NCBI GenBank assembly: GCA_963678675.1
Contig: OY783201.1
Location: 15,337,027-15,401,026 of the forward strand
Direction: 5' to 3'
Source of the DNA: Xiphydria camelus
Lineage: Eukaryota > Arthropoda > Insecta > Hymenoptera > Xiphydriidae
Length of the DNA: 64,000 nucleotides
Below, piece by piece: positions 1-12,200 of this stretch. The notes under the pieces are model-generated. The model did no database searches. It was not told the origin of the DNA and was given only the letters and a program-made list of their open reading frames with translations. Position 1 is the stretch's first letter. The number at the start of each line of letters is the position of its first letter. Position numbers and translations under genes: made by a program.

Positions 1-1603
1 CTCTTCTCAAGCCAACTCTAACTATAAAATTCTTGACCGTCGGTAAAGTTTCGGCAGTGTCGGTATATCTGTTTGTTTAATTTGGCATGATACATACGGT
101 ATATAATGTAGGTACATCCACATATATGTTATATGCAAATGACATGTATCTAGCGTCAATTATTCTGATTGACTTGCTTTGGGTGTCCGTACTTTTATTA
201 AGTCGATTGTAGCTGAAAGATTCGAGTGAACTTAGTGTTTTGCCATGAAGGCTAATTTTGATTGGTGCTTCATGGCAAAAAAAGAAGAGTTAGAAATGTC
301 AAATATTTCAATTCGGATTCATTTTATCGCACAAATAATTATGTATATTAGTAAAAGTAACACAAACACGTATTTGCGAAAAAGTGTAAAAAAAACATTG
401 ACATGGAACAAGCGATGCACACGGCACAGAACCCCTAGAGTGCAAGTTATGACATATTCCTACAGGCCAGGCTCACACGTTATAGAGGCTAAGGTTACAT
501 AACTTCGACTTATAGAGGCAAATTCAAGTAAGAGAGGTTGTGTTTTTCAAAATTCGAGATATGGATGTAAAATAATGCGTCTGGAGAGCTTGCGAGCGAT
601 TCGAGTTATTGGATGTTCATTTTTCGAATTAAAGAGTTTTTGGCCTTTCAAGATCAAGGGAATAGAAAAATTCATAGTTTCTTATAGAGGTTTTCGGCTT
701 ATAAAAGTTCGAGTTATGGAAGTTCCGCTGTATTTTCATGAAGGAAGAAATCTATGACTTAATTCTAAAATTATATCATGATTTTGATTGAAGGAGATAT
801 TTGTTTGGTACTAGCAATTATTTCTCCCAGTGTGTAGAAGGTATCACCATGGGAGAAACCACAAAAAATGAAATTGTGATGGAAATAAGGAAATTGATTG
901 GATGAAACGTAGTTTATTTACTAAAGAAAAACTTTAACGCATTATTAATCGAAACCAAATTGCGTTTAGTGTAATAATAATAAATATAAATAAAGAAGAA
1001 TGCAGACGTCTCAAGACAAAAACAAGCACCACTCTCGCGCAATCTTACAAGAAGACGTCTTTTTGTTAAAAGACGTTTCTTTCATACTAGAAATTATTTC
1101 TCTTAGTGTAAACGATTTTTGGATGTTTAAAGAAAGCTATCCAGCTAATACAAATGACCATACTTGCCCCAGAAATATTCTACAGCCGCCAAGTGTATCC
1201 AGAATATCTGTACAATGTTCCATATTGCATTGGCGGCTTTCGTTGCTTTTAAGATAGTACCTCCACGAGATCGTTGAATTAAGAAATGGTTGAAATTTGA
1301 CATATATTATGTTATTTAATGCATTATCCAAACATCTGTGTGATTTAAATAAGTTTGACCATCCCAAACCTGAGATATTTACACTTGAAGTTGGCTTGAT
1401 TTACACGTAGCAAATACGTTATGATGGGCGAAACAGTGCGTCATTAATTCTACCGTCAAAACTAAAATTAAGAAGTTGATAAAAAACGAGGATAAGGTAG
1501 AGTAGGATATCACGAATAATGTGAAGAAAAATGAGAATGAGATTCACCATCTAGTTTCCAAGATATAACCATGAGAAGCCCTCACAATTTTGGTCGTGTA
1601 GCA
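1..1603. other. non-genic AT-rich DNA
   Basis: No open frame here resembles a known protein and none has convincing splice sites. The only structure seen is a diverged direct repeat: a segment near 790-830 and another near 1070-1110 share a phrase of the type ACTAGNAATTATTTCTC. The reading frames present are short and look like chance. Confidence 0.6.
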
Positions 1604-2008
1604 TACAGTATGTCCCGTGGATATAACGCAAGTATTTGAATTTCCCCCACATTTGACTTTGGTAGTGGTTGGAATGGTGCTGTAGTTAGAGTTGGCTTCA
1701 GAAGAGTGCGCTGCGTTCTTACGAGCCGTGTTTCCGAAACCTGTATGATTATTTCTCATCACTTCTACACATTATTTACCATTATTTACAAGTTCAGTTA
1801 ATTTCGAGGTTAGACGCTTCGATCTCCCGAATTGACAGCTCCCGGGAAATCAGATGTTTTACACTTTTCGCGCTCTCGAAACACGGCTCGTAAGAACGCA
1901 GCACACTCTTTTGAAGCGAACTCTAACTACAGCACCGTTCCAAGCACTACCAAAGTCAAATGTCAGGGAAATTCAAATACTTGCGTTTTATCCACGGGAC
2001 ATACTGTA
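1604..2008. repeat. palindromic MITE, TACCGTATGTC family, copy 1
   Basis: Foldback element of about 405 bp. The left end starts TACAGTATGTCCCGTGGAT and the right end is its reverse complement (ATCCACGGGACATACTGTA). The arms stay complementary inward through a segment with TTGAATTTCCC, CGAGCCGTGTTTC and GAGTTAGAGTT, and the centre carries CTTCGATCTCCCGAATTGA. The same core recurs at about 3.25-5.83, 8.6-9.5, 20.4, 33.5 and 56.8 kb. Flanking TA dinucleotides suggest a Tc1/mariner-type target duplication (inference). There is no coding capacity. Confidence 0.8.
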
Positions 2009-2587
2009 TATCTGCAAGGCCTGCAAGCGAACGAGTGTGTGGAGGGAGAACGGGACAGCGAGTCACGAGCGTCGCTCACACGCACACAGAAGAGTGCGTC
2101 GTCTGTATGTACAAGCTATTTCATGTATTGGGGTAAAGCCCGGACAGTCCCGGCAAAAAGTTTACTAGCGATGGTAGATCAAAAACACAATATAGAATAT
2201 ATTTTACGGCAATAAATGATATCCATCGTATTATCTATTAGTACCGAGACAATATTGCGTAGTTTTTAATTTTATTTACTACTAATTATTAAACCAATTA
2301 TCAATATTTTAAACATGAACATGGCATATAACTTTTGGTTGAGGTCGTTGCGGAGGAACTACCTTAAGTTTCAGAAGCCGCAATCAATCACTAAAGTATT
2401 GAAATTCTAGTATTATTCTTGCACGAGATTGTAATGGTGCTATTCTGTATTACAAGATGTTTTACCATGAGCCACATTCATTTATTTTCGTTACTTATTA
2501 CGAGAAAATCTTTCAAGTAAAAGTTACTTGGTGTTGAGGGGGATGTATGATACATATATGTTTTTTCTGATATGCGATATATTATTT

Positions 2588-3072
2588 ACGAGATATGAAG
2601 GTCACCTCAATTTTTATAAAATGGAACTCGACATTTCCGTTCTTATAGAAGTTGTAGAGTTCGTCAAGATGAACAAAAAATACCTGAGGGAAAAGGCCCA
2701 TTTGTTGGACCGTTTGTGAGATATTGCCGAGCAAACAACAAGAGTTAGTTGCTCAAACTATTCTGTACCAAACTATAAGCTCTGTAAGTTGCTATATTTT
2801 ATACAGATACACAGTTTTTTTATGTGACTATAGAATGTAGTACTTGATAGAGCTTACAGTTTTGTATAGAATAGCGCCATAAGTTTCCTGGACTCAACTT
2901 TCTCTTACTCTTAATTGCCCTTGTACTTTGAACGGCAATATCTCACAACGGTCCAAAAAATGGGTTTTCATCTTATATCTTTTTTGTTCACCTCGACGAG
3001 CTCTACAGCTTTTATGAGAACAAAAATGTTGAGTTCCATTTAAAAAAATTAAAGTTACCTTCATATCTCGTT
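2588..3072. repeat. palindromic foldback repeat
   Basis: Two arms of about 240 bp are inverted copies. The left arm starts ACGAGATATGAAGGT and the right arm ends ACCTTCATATCTCGT. The central part (about 2755-2880, phrases AAGCTCTGTAAG and AGAGCTTACAG) recurs at about 5838-5925 and 44468-44590, so it marks a further dispersed family. No gene was seen. Confidence 0.75.
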
Positions 3073-4746
3073 GATAAATTTAGTTATCAAAAACCATTTA
3101 CACGAATTATACGTCTTCTTTGACAACATATAACTTTTAGTCGAAAGTTTTTTCCATAATATGACAAATAACAGGAAAAAATGGATGTGGCCCTTGATAA
3201 ATTTACATTCCTTATATTAAATGTAAGTTCTATAAGGTGCTACGAGTATACCGTATGTTCGCGGAGAAAAGCCCCATTTTTTGAATTTCCCTGACATTTG
3301 GCCGGAAGTGGTTGGGTCGGTGCTCTAGTCATTAAATAGTTAGAATTGGTTTCGGGAGAGTGCGCTGCGGTCTTACGAGTCGAGCGAAAAGTCTCAAACG
3401 TCTGATCTCACGGTAGCTGTCAATTCGGGAGATCGAAGCATCTAACCTCGAAGTCGGTAATTTGTAAATGATGATGAATAATGTGTAGAAGTGATAAGAA
3501 ATAATCATTCGGGTTTCTTCGATGAGATTCCCCAAGTGTTTAAAAATTGGTGTCCGATTTTTGCCAATAACTGTTGCTTCAACTTCCAGTGATATTAAGT
3601 ATTACTGCAGAACGAGTAGGTTAGAAGATTTTCATGAAGACTCACGATTTTCTGACATGTCATCTCGTACAGGTGCAACCGAAGCGGATCTAGCTTGTGT
3701 CCGGTCCATAAAAAGATGACTCGATGGACATCAGACATTGTCGAACTTATCACCGAGCGCCATTGACCCATGGTACTTTCATTGCAATATGCGCTTTTCG
3801 TTTCAACTATTCCTGCTTTAAATAACTTTCACTTCTTTCAAAGTATTTACCTCTTGTACGAATTGTTGATCATAGGGGGCAGCGATCAATGATTGTGACT
3901 AATCGTAGACAAATTATTCCTGCGATGATGTTCCAGTTGCAAAGCATACACTAGCAAGTCAGCTTACAGCGTCTGATGTTTAGTGTTAAGTTTACCTCTT
4001 TTGGAACACCTATCACCCATAATCACGATTACGTTAACATTAATCGCAGAATAGACCGCGATTAATGTTATTACGCATTATTCATCATCATTTACAAATT
4101 ACCGATTTCGAGGTTAGATGCTTCGATCTCCCGAATTGACAGCTACCGGGAGATCAGACGTTTAAGAGGCCGACACACCCCGTCTGGAAACGCCCGAAAA
4201 GTTGTCGCGGCTGTAAAGCGATAATTCCAACATGGTGCATAAGAACCTTTTGTACTTTTCGCCACCACACTTAAAAAACATAAATCTAGGGCCCTATAGA
4301 AAAAAATAAATAAATTTCTTTGTTGTAATCCATCGGCGACCTCACAAATATACCTATATTTTGCAAGTTGTAAACGCGGAAACAATCAAAGTATTGAAAT
4401 GAATTCTTCTATGGGACCCTAAAGTAAACCTTGTACAAGGTACTACCACCTTTTGCACGAAAGATTTCTGAAAGCCCATTGCAGGAAACCTTTATTTCAA
4501 ACCTATTACTCGTCTACTTTTATCAGCCGAGTAATGCTTCCATCTAGCGTCTTCACTACGTACGGACTGCGGGGTTGTCAGATTTGTCTCCGCCACGAAT
4601 AGCAGAATATCGTCGGTCTTATCACGTAAGGGCGTATCTCACAAGGGGACCCCGGCAGATGTCAAATCGATTTTGTCTTGAAAACTTCTTGGAATAGCGT
4701 CGCGCGCGTGTTCCAAGTGTCTTCGGGATTGGCGTGCATAATGTTA

Positions 4747-4832
4747 CCAATGCTTCGATAGCGCAACGGTTAAGTTGCCGGGCTGGGAGTCTCGATGTCG
4801 CGGGTTCAAGTCTTGTCGGGTTTTTTTTTTTA
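4747..4832 (+). other. tRNA-like Pol III sequence (left arm)
   Basis: It contains a good A box (TAGCGCAACGG, 4759-4769) and a good B box (GGTTCAAGTCT, 4803-4813) at normal tRNA spacing, followed by a run of ten or more T from about 4821, which would terminate Pol III. The anticodon-loop region reads CTGGGAG, which would give GGG, but the anticodon and T stems pair poorly. I regard it as a tRNA-derived promoter module rather than a working tRNA. Confidence 0.55.
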
Positions 4833-5348
4833 TTAACTTTTTTCATTCGATTATACAATCCCTTCTTGTTATAGAAAGTGGTTTACATTATCGAATAAAA
4901 TAAAAGTTTCAATTGTTTTTATAGTTTTACGTTATTTTTTCTTCCTCGTTGAGGTGAACCATTATTATTGCCAACCAGGCCGTTTTTCGAAAATGTCAAT
5001 GAAATTTGCTTTCCCATAACGCTTTTAAAGTGTAAATGTGCGTGTGGCAAAGTTCCATTCGTCAAATGTTCATGGTGTCAAAATACGGTGTGCTTCAAAT
5101 GTTTTTTCGACAATTATTATCCAAAAAATCGTGTATGAAATCTTCGGCAGCCAAAAATTCCCATGACGAAATGTAAGAATAAAAAATGCAACGATGCTTC
5201 CAACTGTTCTTTCTAATAATATTGGTTCACCTCAACGAGGAAGAAAATAACGTAAAACTATGAAAAAAATTGAAACTCTTATTTTATTCGATAATGTAAA
5301 CCACTTTCTATAACAAGAAAAGGTTGTAATCGAATGAAAAAAGTTAAT

Positions 5349-5437
5349 AAAAAAAAAGTCCCAACAAGAATTGAACCCGCGACATCGAGACCCCCAGCCC
5401 GGCAACTTAACCGTTGCGCTATCGAAGCATTGGTGAC
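5349..5437 (-). other. tRNA-like Pol III sequence (right arm, inverted)
   Basis: Inverted copy of the 4747-4832 module. On the minus strand it keeps the A box TAGCGCAACGG, a B box GGTTCAATTCT and a downstream T-run (the A-run at about 5349-5357 on the plus strand). Differences from the left copy are few, so the palindrome is fairly young or is kept homogeneous by gene conversion (inference). Confidence 0.55.
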
Positions 5438-6064
5438 ATGACGTACGCCAATCCCGGAGACACTTGGAACGCGCGCGCGACGCGGTATCCCGGTCTAAAC
5501 GGGAGCGAGCCATGCTCTCGCCACTGAGGCCGGCGTAAGACCTAACCTAACCGGACCGTGTCCACACTGCATGCATTCGGCAACATCGCTAACCTCGCGT
5601 AGCTCCACCCCCTTCTAGCGTTTTGACATTACCTCGTCTCACCGCTGCCCCGCAGGAGAAACTAGTGGGCCTGGTATGTCGGCCTCTTAACGCTTTTCGC
5701 TCGACTCGTAAGACCGCAGCGCACTCTCCCAAAACCAATTATAACTATTTATTGACTAGAGCACCGACCCAACCACTTCCGGCCAAATGTCAGGGAAATT
5801 CAAAAAATGGGGCTTCTCCGCGGACATACGGTATTCTGTAAAGCTACAGTCTTGTTATGTGGCTTTATAGAATGTAGCACCTTACAGAGCTTACAGTTTT
5901 GTATAGAAAGTATAGTGGCATAAGTTAGCTTCAATACTATGAGCTTTAAGGACTAATGTAACATCCCTGCTTTCATTTCAACATTTTTTTTTGTATCGTT
6001 AGATTCTCCCTTGTAACTATTTTTCGTGTAAAGTTCTCGCATCGAAGAATGACTCGTATTGCAG

Positions 6065-6250
6065 CAAAACGGGCAGCCGCAAAGGTTCAACGATGAATCA
6101 GGTCGCCATCAAAATCGCGAGAACGGAAGACAACCCGGGCCGATTAATATACCGATGACGGTATCTGAACAGTTCAGAGAATCCTGGCTCACTGCTATCA
6201 TCGGTTCCATATTATTCGCGGCGGGCATGTGTCTTCTCTTTTGGAACGAG
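6065..6250 (+). CDS. TMEM43: TMEM43 exon with N-terminal membrane segment
   Basis: It encodes a polar, Gln/Asn/Arg-rich lead, then MTVSEQFRESWLTAI and a hydrophobic helix ending FWNE. It is open from a TTGCAG acceptor; the frame has no upstream ATG before a stop at 6050, which is why an earlier exon is expected. It ends at GAG followed by GCAAGT, a consensus-strength GC donor. No GT donor nearby would restore the conserved NEGRAV junction. Confidence 0.88.
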
Positions 6251-9200
6251 GCAAGTCAACGATAGTCTTATCAACTGAAGCTCTTCTGTTATTTTCCATG
6301 TATCAAGCAATCAAGAAATTCTGAGGAATTTAGAATTAACGCAGAACTTTATATGACGTGGAAAAGTCAGAAAAAAGCTTAAGGTGCCTGTCTCCAGGTT
6401 TTCTCGTACCTTTAGGGTGTGACAGCAGTGTCCCAGACATACGCCCTAATAAAATAAAATCTATAATTTAAACGATACCTCCATTTTCGAATATTTTTAT
6501 ACACTCGAACTATTTTTCATCAATTCCTCATGACCATTTACACATCGTAATGCAGCGTTTCATATAAATAAATGATCACAAAATGTAAGTATGATTCAAT
6601 GGTTAAAATTGCGATGGAGTTTACAAGCAAATTGAAAGCCGCGATACTTTTGGCAATAATTAGGTTTTTCGAGTACTTACGCTAAAATCGGGCTGCATTG
6701 CGTTACGCGAGCCACCCTCGGACATGCACGAAAATTTACTTTACTGTGTTTACATTTGAAGGGTCCAGTGGAAAAACGATGAGGGTCCATATTTCTAAAA
6801 GTTGAGAAACACGACATTTAAAGTTTCACAACGCACGGGAGTCCGCTGTGCCGCCTATTTTCAACCACAGTTTTTAGTGGAATCTCAGTGTTCGTCCCCT
6901 GTAAGGTTTGATATGTTGATACTTCATGTTACAAGCTAACAGATGTCGCTAAAATATCGATTTCGAAAAAAATGGACCCTCATCGTTTTTCCACTGGACC
7001 CTTCATTTTTTATTGCGAGTTATCGTTTGAAAAAGGTCCCATACTGTCATGTGTATCTCCTGAAAAACGTCTTTCAAAACTGTTTAGTGATAACAGTTTT
7101 CACGTAATGCCAAGGGGTCGCTGCATGTATGAAACAAAAAGCTGCTCATTGAAAATAAAAAGATCTCTTTTGACCCAATGACATTTGGCGATCATACATG
7201 TAGCGACTCGATGACGTAACATGAAAAATGCTCGTACTAAAGAGTTTTGAAAGGAGGTGTTTCTCAGGCTACCCCTGACAATACGGGATCTTTATCAAAC
7301 GTTAACTCACAATAAAAAATATAAACACAGTGAAGTGTGAATATTTTCAGGCCCGACGATCGCTTGGGGAACGCAATGCTGCTCGATTTTTTCGTAAGTA
7401 CTCGAGAAAGCTAATATTGCTAAAAGTATTGCGGCTATTAATTTGCTTGTCAACTCCCTCGCGGTTTTTACCATTGAATAATACATTTTCTGGCCGTTTA
7501 TTTATAAGAAACGCTGCATTACGATGTGTAAATGTTCGTGTAGAATTGATGAAAAATAGTTTGAGTGTATAAAAATAATCGGAAATGGAGATAGCGTTTA
7601 AATTATAGGTTTTATTTTATTAGGGCGCATGTCTGAGGCACTGCTGCCAGCCTGAAGCTACGAGAAAACCTGGAGACAGGCACCTTAAGGTGCTTCTACA
7701 GCTATTTTTGTATTTGCGGATTCTTATTTCTTAAATATCTATATTTCTGCATATTTTCGTGCAAGTAGGTGAATCCGAGTCGATTGTCCATATGATTTAC
7801 TAAGCGACATGAAAAAATTTTGAACAAAATCGTCTAAAAATGAATAAATGGTTTATGAAATACATATGTACAGACATCTCTGACAGTTCCACAGCTGCAA
7901 AAATGTTCATCGTTTTTAGAGTTTTGAGGTATTTACAGCGAATTCGGGTTTCTTTCCACCCCGTAGGATACTCCGCGCTATCGATTCCTAATTATTTCCC
8001 GTAGCTGCCTGCTTCCTCGGAGGAAATACCGCGGGCTCTGGCCCTAGTACGATGTGTACGTAAATACGGTTATCGCCACAAATCTGAGGAATATCGAACT
8101 CCATTGTTTTCCATCTCAAATAATTTCATCGTCTATGTCCAAAGATAAAATGACAACTTCTGTGGAAAACAATTAGATTCGATATTTCTCAGCTTTGTGG
8201 CGATAACTGCATTTAAGTACTAAAGGTAGATTCTGCGGTATATTCTCGGAGAAAACAGGCAGTTACGGGAAATAATTAAGAATCGATGGCGTGGATCAAA
8301 CTTGATGAAATTTGGTAAATTTTGAGTTTATCGAAAAATATGGAACCTTTTTTTATAGAATTAATTTAACTGTTATTTAAGGTTGTAAATCAGCTCTCCA
8401 AAATCTACCGCTCGAGACCAACTTCAAGCGAAAAGCGAGATGCGATAAAAGCTCTAATACAAAAGTTCTTCAGTCTCTTAAATCAAACTTTTATTTGAAA
8501 GCTTTTCTTTATATCTTGCTTCGCTCGTAAGATAATTTGGACGAATCTATCTCTAAAACTCGACCATCTTCTAAACTAAGCGGAATACGATAAAATCTTT
8601 TAGATAAATACCGTATGTCCCACTCTGTACTGGCCAGTTTGAAAGTTACCTTCGGATAGGCTTGGTCGGTAATCGAGTCATTTAATACGGTAGAAGTCGA
8701 GTCGGCAGTTAGAGTTGGTGTCAATTCGAGAGATCGATGCGTCTAACCTCGAAATTGTGAATTTGTGAATAATGGAAAATACGAAAATAATTATAATTAC
8801 GGTATACCGTATGTCCGTCTCTGTACTGGCCAGTTTGAAAGTTACCTTCGGATAGGCTTGGTCGGTAATCGAGACATTTATACCGTAATTATAATTATTT
8901 TCGTAATTTCCATTATTCACAAATTCACAATTTCGAGGTTAGACGCTTCGATCTCCCGAATTGACATCAACTCTAACTGCCGACTCGATTTCTACCGTAT
9001 TAAATGACTCGAGTACCGACCAAGCCTATCCGAAGGTAACTTTCAAACTGGCCAGTACCGTATGTCCCACTCTGTACGAGCCAGTTTAAAGTTACCTTCG
9101 GGGAGGCTTGGTCGGTACTTGAGTCATTTAATACCGGTAGAAGTCGAGTCGGTAGTTAGAGTTGGTGTCAATTCGGGTGATCGAAGCGTCTAACTTTGAA

Positions 9201-12200
9201 ATTATGAATTTGTAAATAATGGAAATTACTCACCATTATTCACAAATTCATAATTTCGAGATTAGACGCTTCAATCTCCCGAATTGACACCAACTCTAAC
9301 TACCGACTCGACTTCTACCGGTATTAAATGTTTCGATTACCGACCAAGCCTCCCCGAAGGTAACTTCCAACTGGCCCGTACAGAGTGGGACATACGGTAC
9401 AGAGACGGACATACGGTAAAATGTCTCGATTACCGACCAAGCCTATCCGAAGGTAACTTTCAAACTGGCCAGTACAGAGTGGGACATACGGTATTGTTTA
9501 GTTTTTAAAATTGAGAAACTTTTATCTACTAAATTTTATCGTATCCCTCTTCGTTTAGAAGATGGTAGAGTTTTAGAGATCGGTTCATCCAAATTATCTT
9601 TCTCACATATATCTCTTTTATAAGAAAAACTTTTATTTGAAAGTTTCCCATTTGAGCTTTCATCGTATCTCTAAAAAGTTTCACTTAAAAGTTTGTTTCG
9701 AGCAGTTAACTTTGGGAGGTTTATTTACCACCTTAAATAATAGTTTAATTAATTATATTATGGAAAAAGAGGTTTCGTATTTTTTGGTAAACTCTAAATC
9801 AACCGAGTTTCGTCAAGTTCGACAACGGATTTTAAAAATGAGAACTAACTTAATGTTCTTAAGGTAATACTTCGGTTCCGTGTAGAGATTATTACCTAGT
9901 TAAGTTAAATTAATTTTAAACTAACTTAATGACCATTTTCAACATGTGGTCGCTACTGTATATAGAAGCTTCAGGAAGGGCGAGTAATTTGGATTAGAAA
10001 ATCTGGAAAAAAGTTAGAGAATGTTATTTTCAGACCTCTCTAGGCCTATCCTACACTTAAACAGCATTAACAGATCCGATGTCTTATTCTTTAGGGCAGA
10101 GCGGTAAAAGTTGCGCATTCGTTGGACGAAGCCTTGCACAATGTCGCTGTACTGTCCAACACCGTGAAAGTTTTGCCCGAATTCGAGGGGCAATTGGTGT
10201 ATCTCTCGGGTCCTTTAACCGTATCGGAACCGCTGACCGAGCCTGATTACGGCATTCTAGTGGCTAGCATTAAACTAAAAAGAAGAGTACAGATGTATCA
10301 GTGGATCGAAATCGAGGAAGAACGGAGGTAATTGGATTGCGTTTATTTTTACAGACTTGCAATTATTATCTCGTTTGCTTCCCCAGTTTTGGTGGAGTTA
10401 CGGAAGACGAGAAGCAATATTACTACACGACGGAATGGAAGGATAAGCTGGTGGATTCCGATCGATTCTACATAAGGACGGGTCACCACAATCCGCCGGA
10501 AATACCCGTTAAGAGCCAAGTTCAAATAGCGGATGAGGTCAAGATTGGGGCCATCACTCTCGGCACGGAACTGAAGCAGAAGTTCAACGACTTTGTGGAA
10601 GTCACCAGCGACGAGAGGCCGGAGCGCAAGGACATCAAAATGCACTCCGGACTTTATTATTACAGCGCCGACCTCTGGAACCCGCAGGTAAGAAATTTTT
10701 CCCATATAATAACTAGTAGTTCTACGAATAGTAGACCTCACCGAAGTGGTAGACTGAAAGCGGATCAGATACGTGCAAACGCTGAATCTTCGAGCGACAA
10801 ATGTGAGCGCTCACTACTGCTAAACTATTATAGCAAGACAGGCGTTCACGGACTTTTTTGTAGGAAATTGTATCCTCTACGAAAATGTTATGTGAAATTT
10901 TTGGCTATTTTGCACCGTTTTCGTAGCGTTCGCAGTTTAAAGTCAGAAACGTTATTTCGTGTACTACCTCCGCCTACCTTAGAGATAATTAAGGGCTCTC
11001 TCTCTAGTCAGTCTTAGGGACTTTGAAAATCCGTAAAAGAAACTTCTCACGCGACATTTGAGAATGATCTTGCTGTCGGTAAAATAGTGAAACTCATTGG
11101 CATAATAACGCTGAAGAGTATATCATTCCCGAATATTATTGCTATTCAAATACGAGAAAAAATTGATCATTACGTCTATGAGTGATATATAGCACTCGCG
11201 CGAAAGGTTAAAAACAAAATATTTACTAGATGTCAGAAAAACGGTCCGCTATCGCATCATCCGCGCTCTGAATAATAACGCTATGTAATAACAAGACATC
11301 GCAGTGAAATATGTATGTATATTGGAATCAATAGTACGCAGCGAACCACACAGGTCGGAAATTATTTCACATTTTCCGAAAGTTTTAGTGCCTGTCAAAT
11401 CGATTTCAAACATTCTTAGCCATGACGGTTATCTGCTCCAATTTTAATAATCAATTAATAAATTCTTAGTCATAATATTAGGTGTACAACTTTGCTCCTG
11501 CCGTTTTCCTAATATACCTACCGGGTGTTCTCAAACCTCTGACCTAGAGGAAAACCCTATGTTCATTAAAAAAAAACGGACACAATGCCATTGATTTGAT
11601 TGTAATCCGTTATATATTTACGGAGAAATTAATTATTAAAAAATTTTGCATTAAAATGAATAACTTTACTAACGCTGAAATGGCTGATATGCACTTTATC
11701 TATGGTTTAGCAAATGGAAATGCGGAAGAAGCTCGACGAATTTACCAGGAACGCTATCCTAACAGAGTAACGCCATGTGCTAAAACATTTAGAAAGCTAC
11801 ACGCCAGATTGTGTGAAACTGAGAGTTTTACATGTAGTAGGGAAGTTCCTGGTAGACCTGCAACAGTAAAAACGCCTGAGTTAGAAGAAGCTATACTTAT
11901 TGTTAGACAGATAGAAGAAGATCCTTCGAGTAGTACCAGGAAGATAGCACTGCAGCTTGAAGTAAGTCCAAAGACTGGAAAGTTTTGAAAGTTTATCAGC
12001 TATAGGGCTCTAGCGTACTTCCACATACGTAGCTTTTGTTTGTGTTACACATGTACATATAGAGAATGTACATCCAAGTTTCGCCAAGAAACACAGCTTG
12101 GTGGCGCTGTTTGTGTTTACCTTTTGATAACGATTTTTCCATGGAAAGAATTTATTTGAATGCTTTGAAATCCACACATTCTATTATAACACAGCTCCAC

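Larger units (their letters stand above)
4697..5483. repeat. palindrome inside the TTAA element
   Basis: The left arm (about 4697-4966) and right arm (about 5217-5483) are inverted copies. Paired phrases include GTTCCAAGTGTCTTCGGGAT with ATCCCGGAGACACTTGGAAC, and CTCGTTGAGGTGAACCA with TGGTTCACCTCAACGAG. A loop of about 250 bp separates them. Each arm holds one tRNA-like sequence followed by a T-run. Confidence 0.8.
4166..5686. mobile_element. non-autonomous TTAA-target element with tRNA-like arms
   Basis: A 1521-bp insertion flanked by TTAA on both sides, with 10-bp terminal inverted repeats GAGGCCGACA / TGTCGGCCTC. TTAA duplication is typical of piggyBac and Kolobok transposases; which one is not resolvable here. 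It encodes no transposase. Its interior is a palindrome (4697-5483) with a tRNA-like sequence in each arm. Confidence 0.75.
3249..5833. repeat. palindromic MITE, TACCGTATGTC family, copy 2, split by an insertion
   Basis: The left end (TACCGTATGTTCGCGGAGA) pairs with the right end (CTCCGCGGACATACGGTA). The arms also share GCCCCATTTTTTGAATTTCC and the family centre CTTCGATCTCCCGAATTGA. The right arm is interrupted between the TTAA at 4162-4165 and the TTAA at 5687-5690. Comparison with the uninterrupted left arm shows the empty site held one TTAA, so the 1.5-kb insert is younger than the MITE. Confidence 0.8.
6251..10094 (+). other. GC-AG intron of TMEM43
   Basis: Donor GAG|GCAAGT and acceptor TTTAG|GGC. 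GC donors work when the rest of the donor matches the consensus strongly, as here. The intron carries a TTAA element, a palindrome at 7976-8291 and a cluster of nested hairpins. Confidence 0.8.

Noticed and set aside
4747..4832. Calling a functional tRNA-Pro (GGG)
   Set aside because: A and B boxes are good but the anticodon and T stems pair poorly, and GGG is not a usual eukaryotic proline anticodon.
8765..9007. 80-codon frames repeated on both strands (MNNGKYENNYNYGI type)
   Set aside because: They are translations of the nested palindromes; the same words appear on the opposite strand because the DNA is inverted, not because of a gene family.
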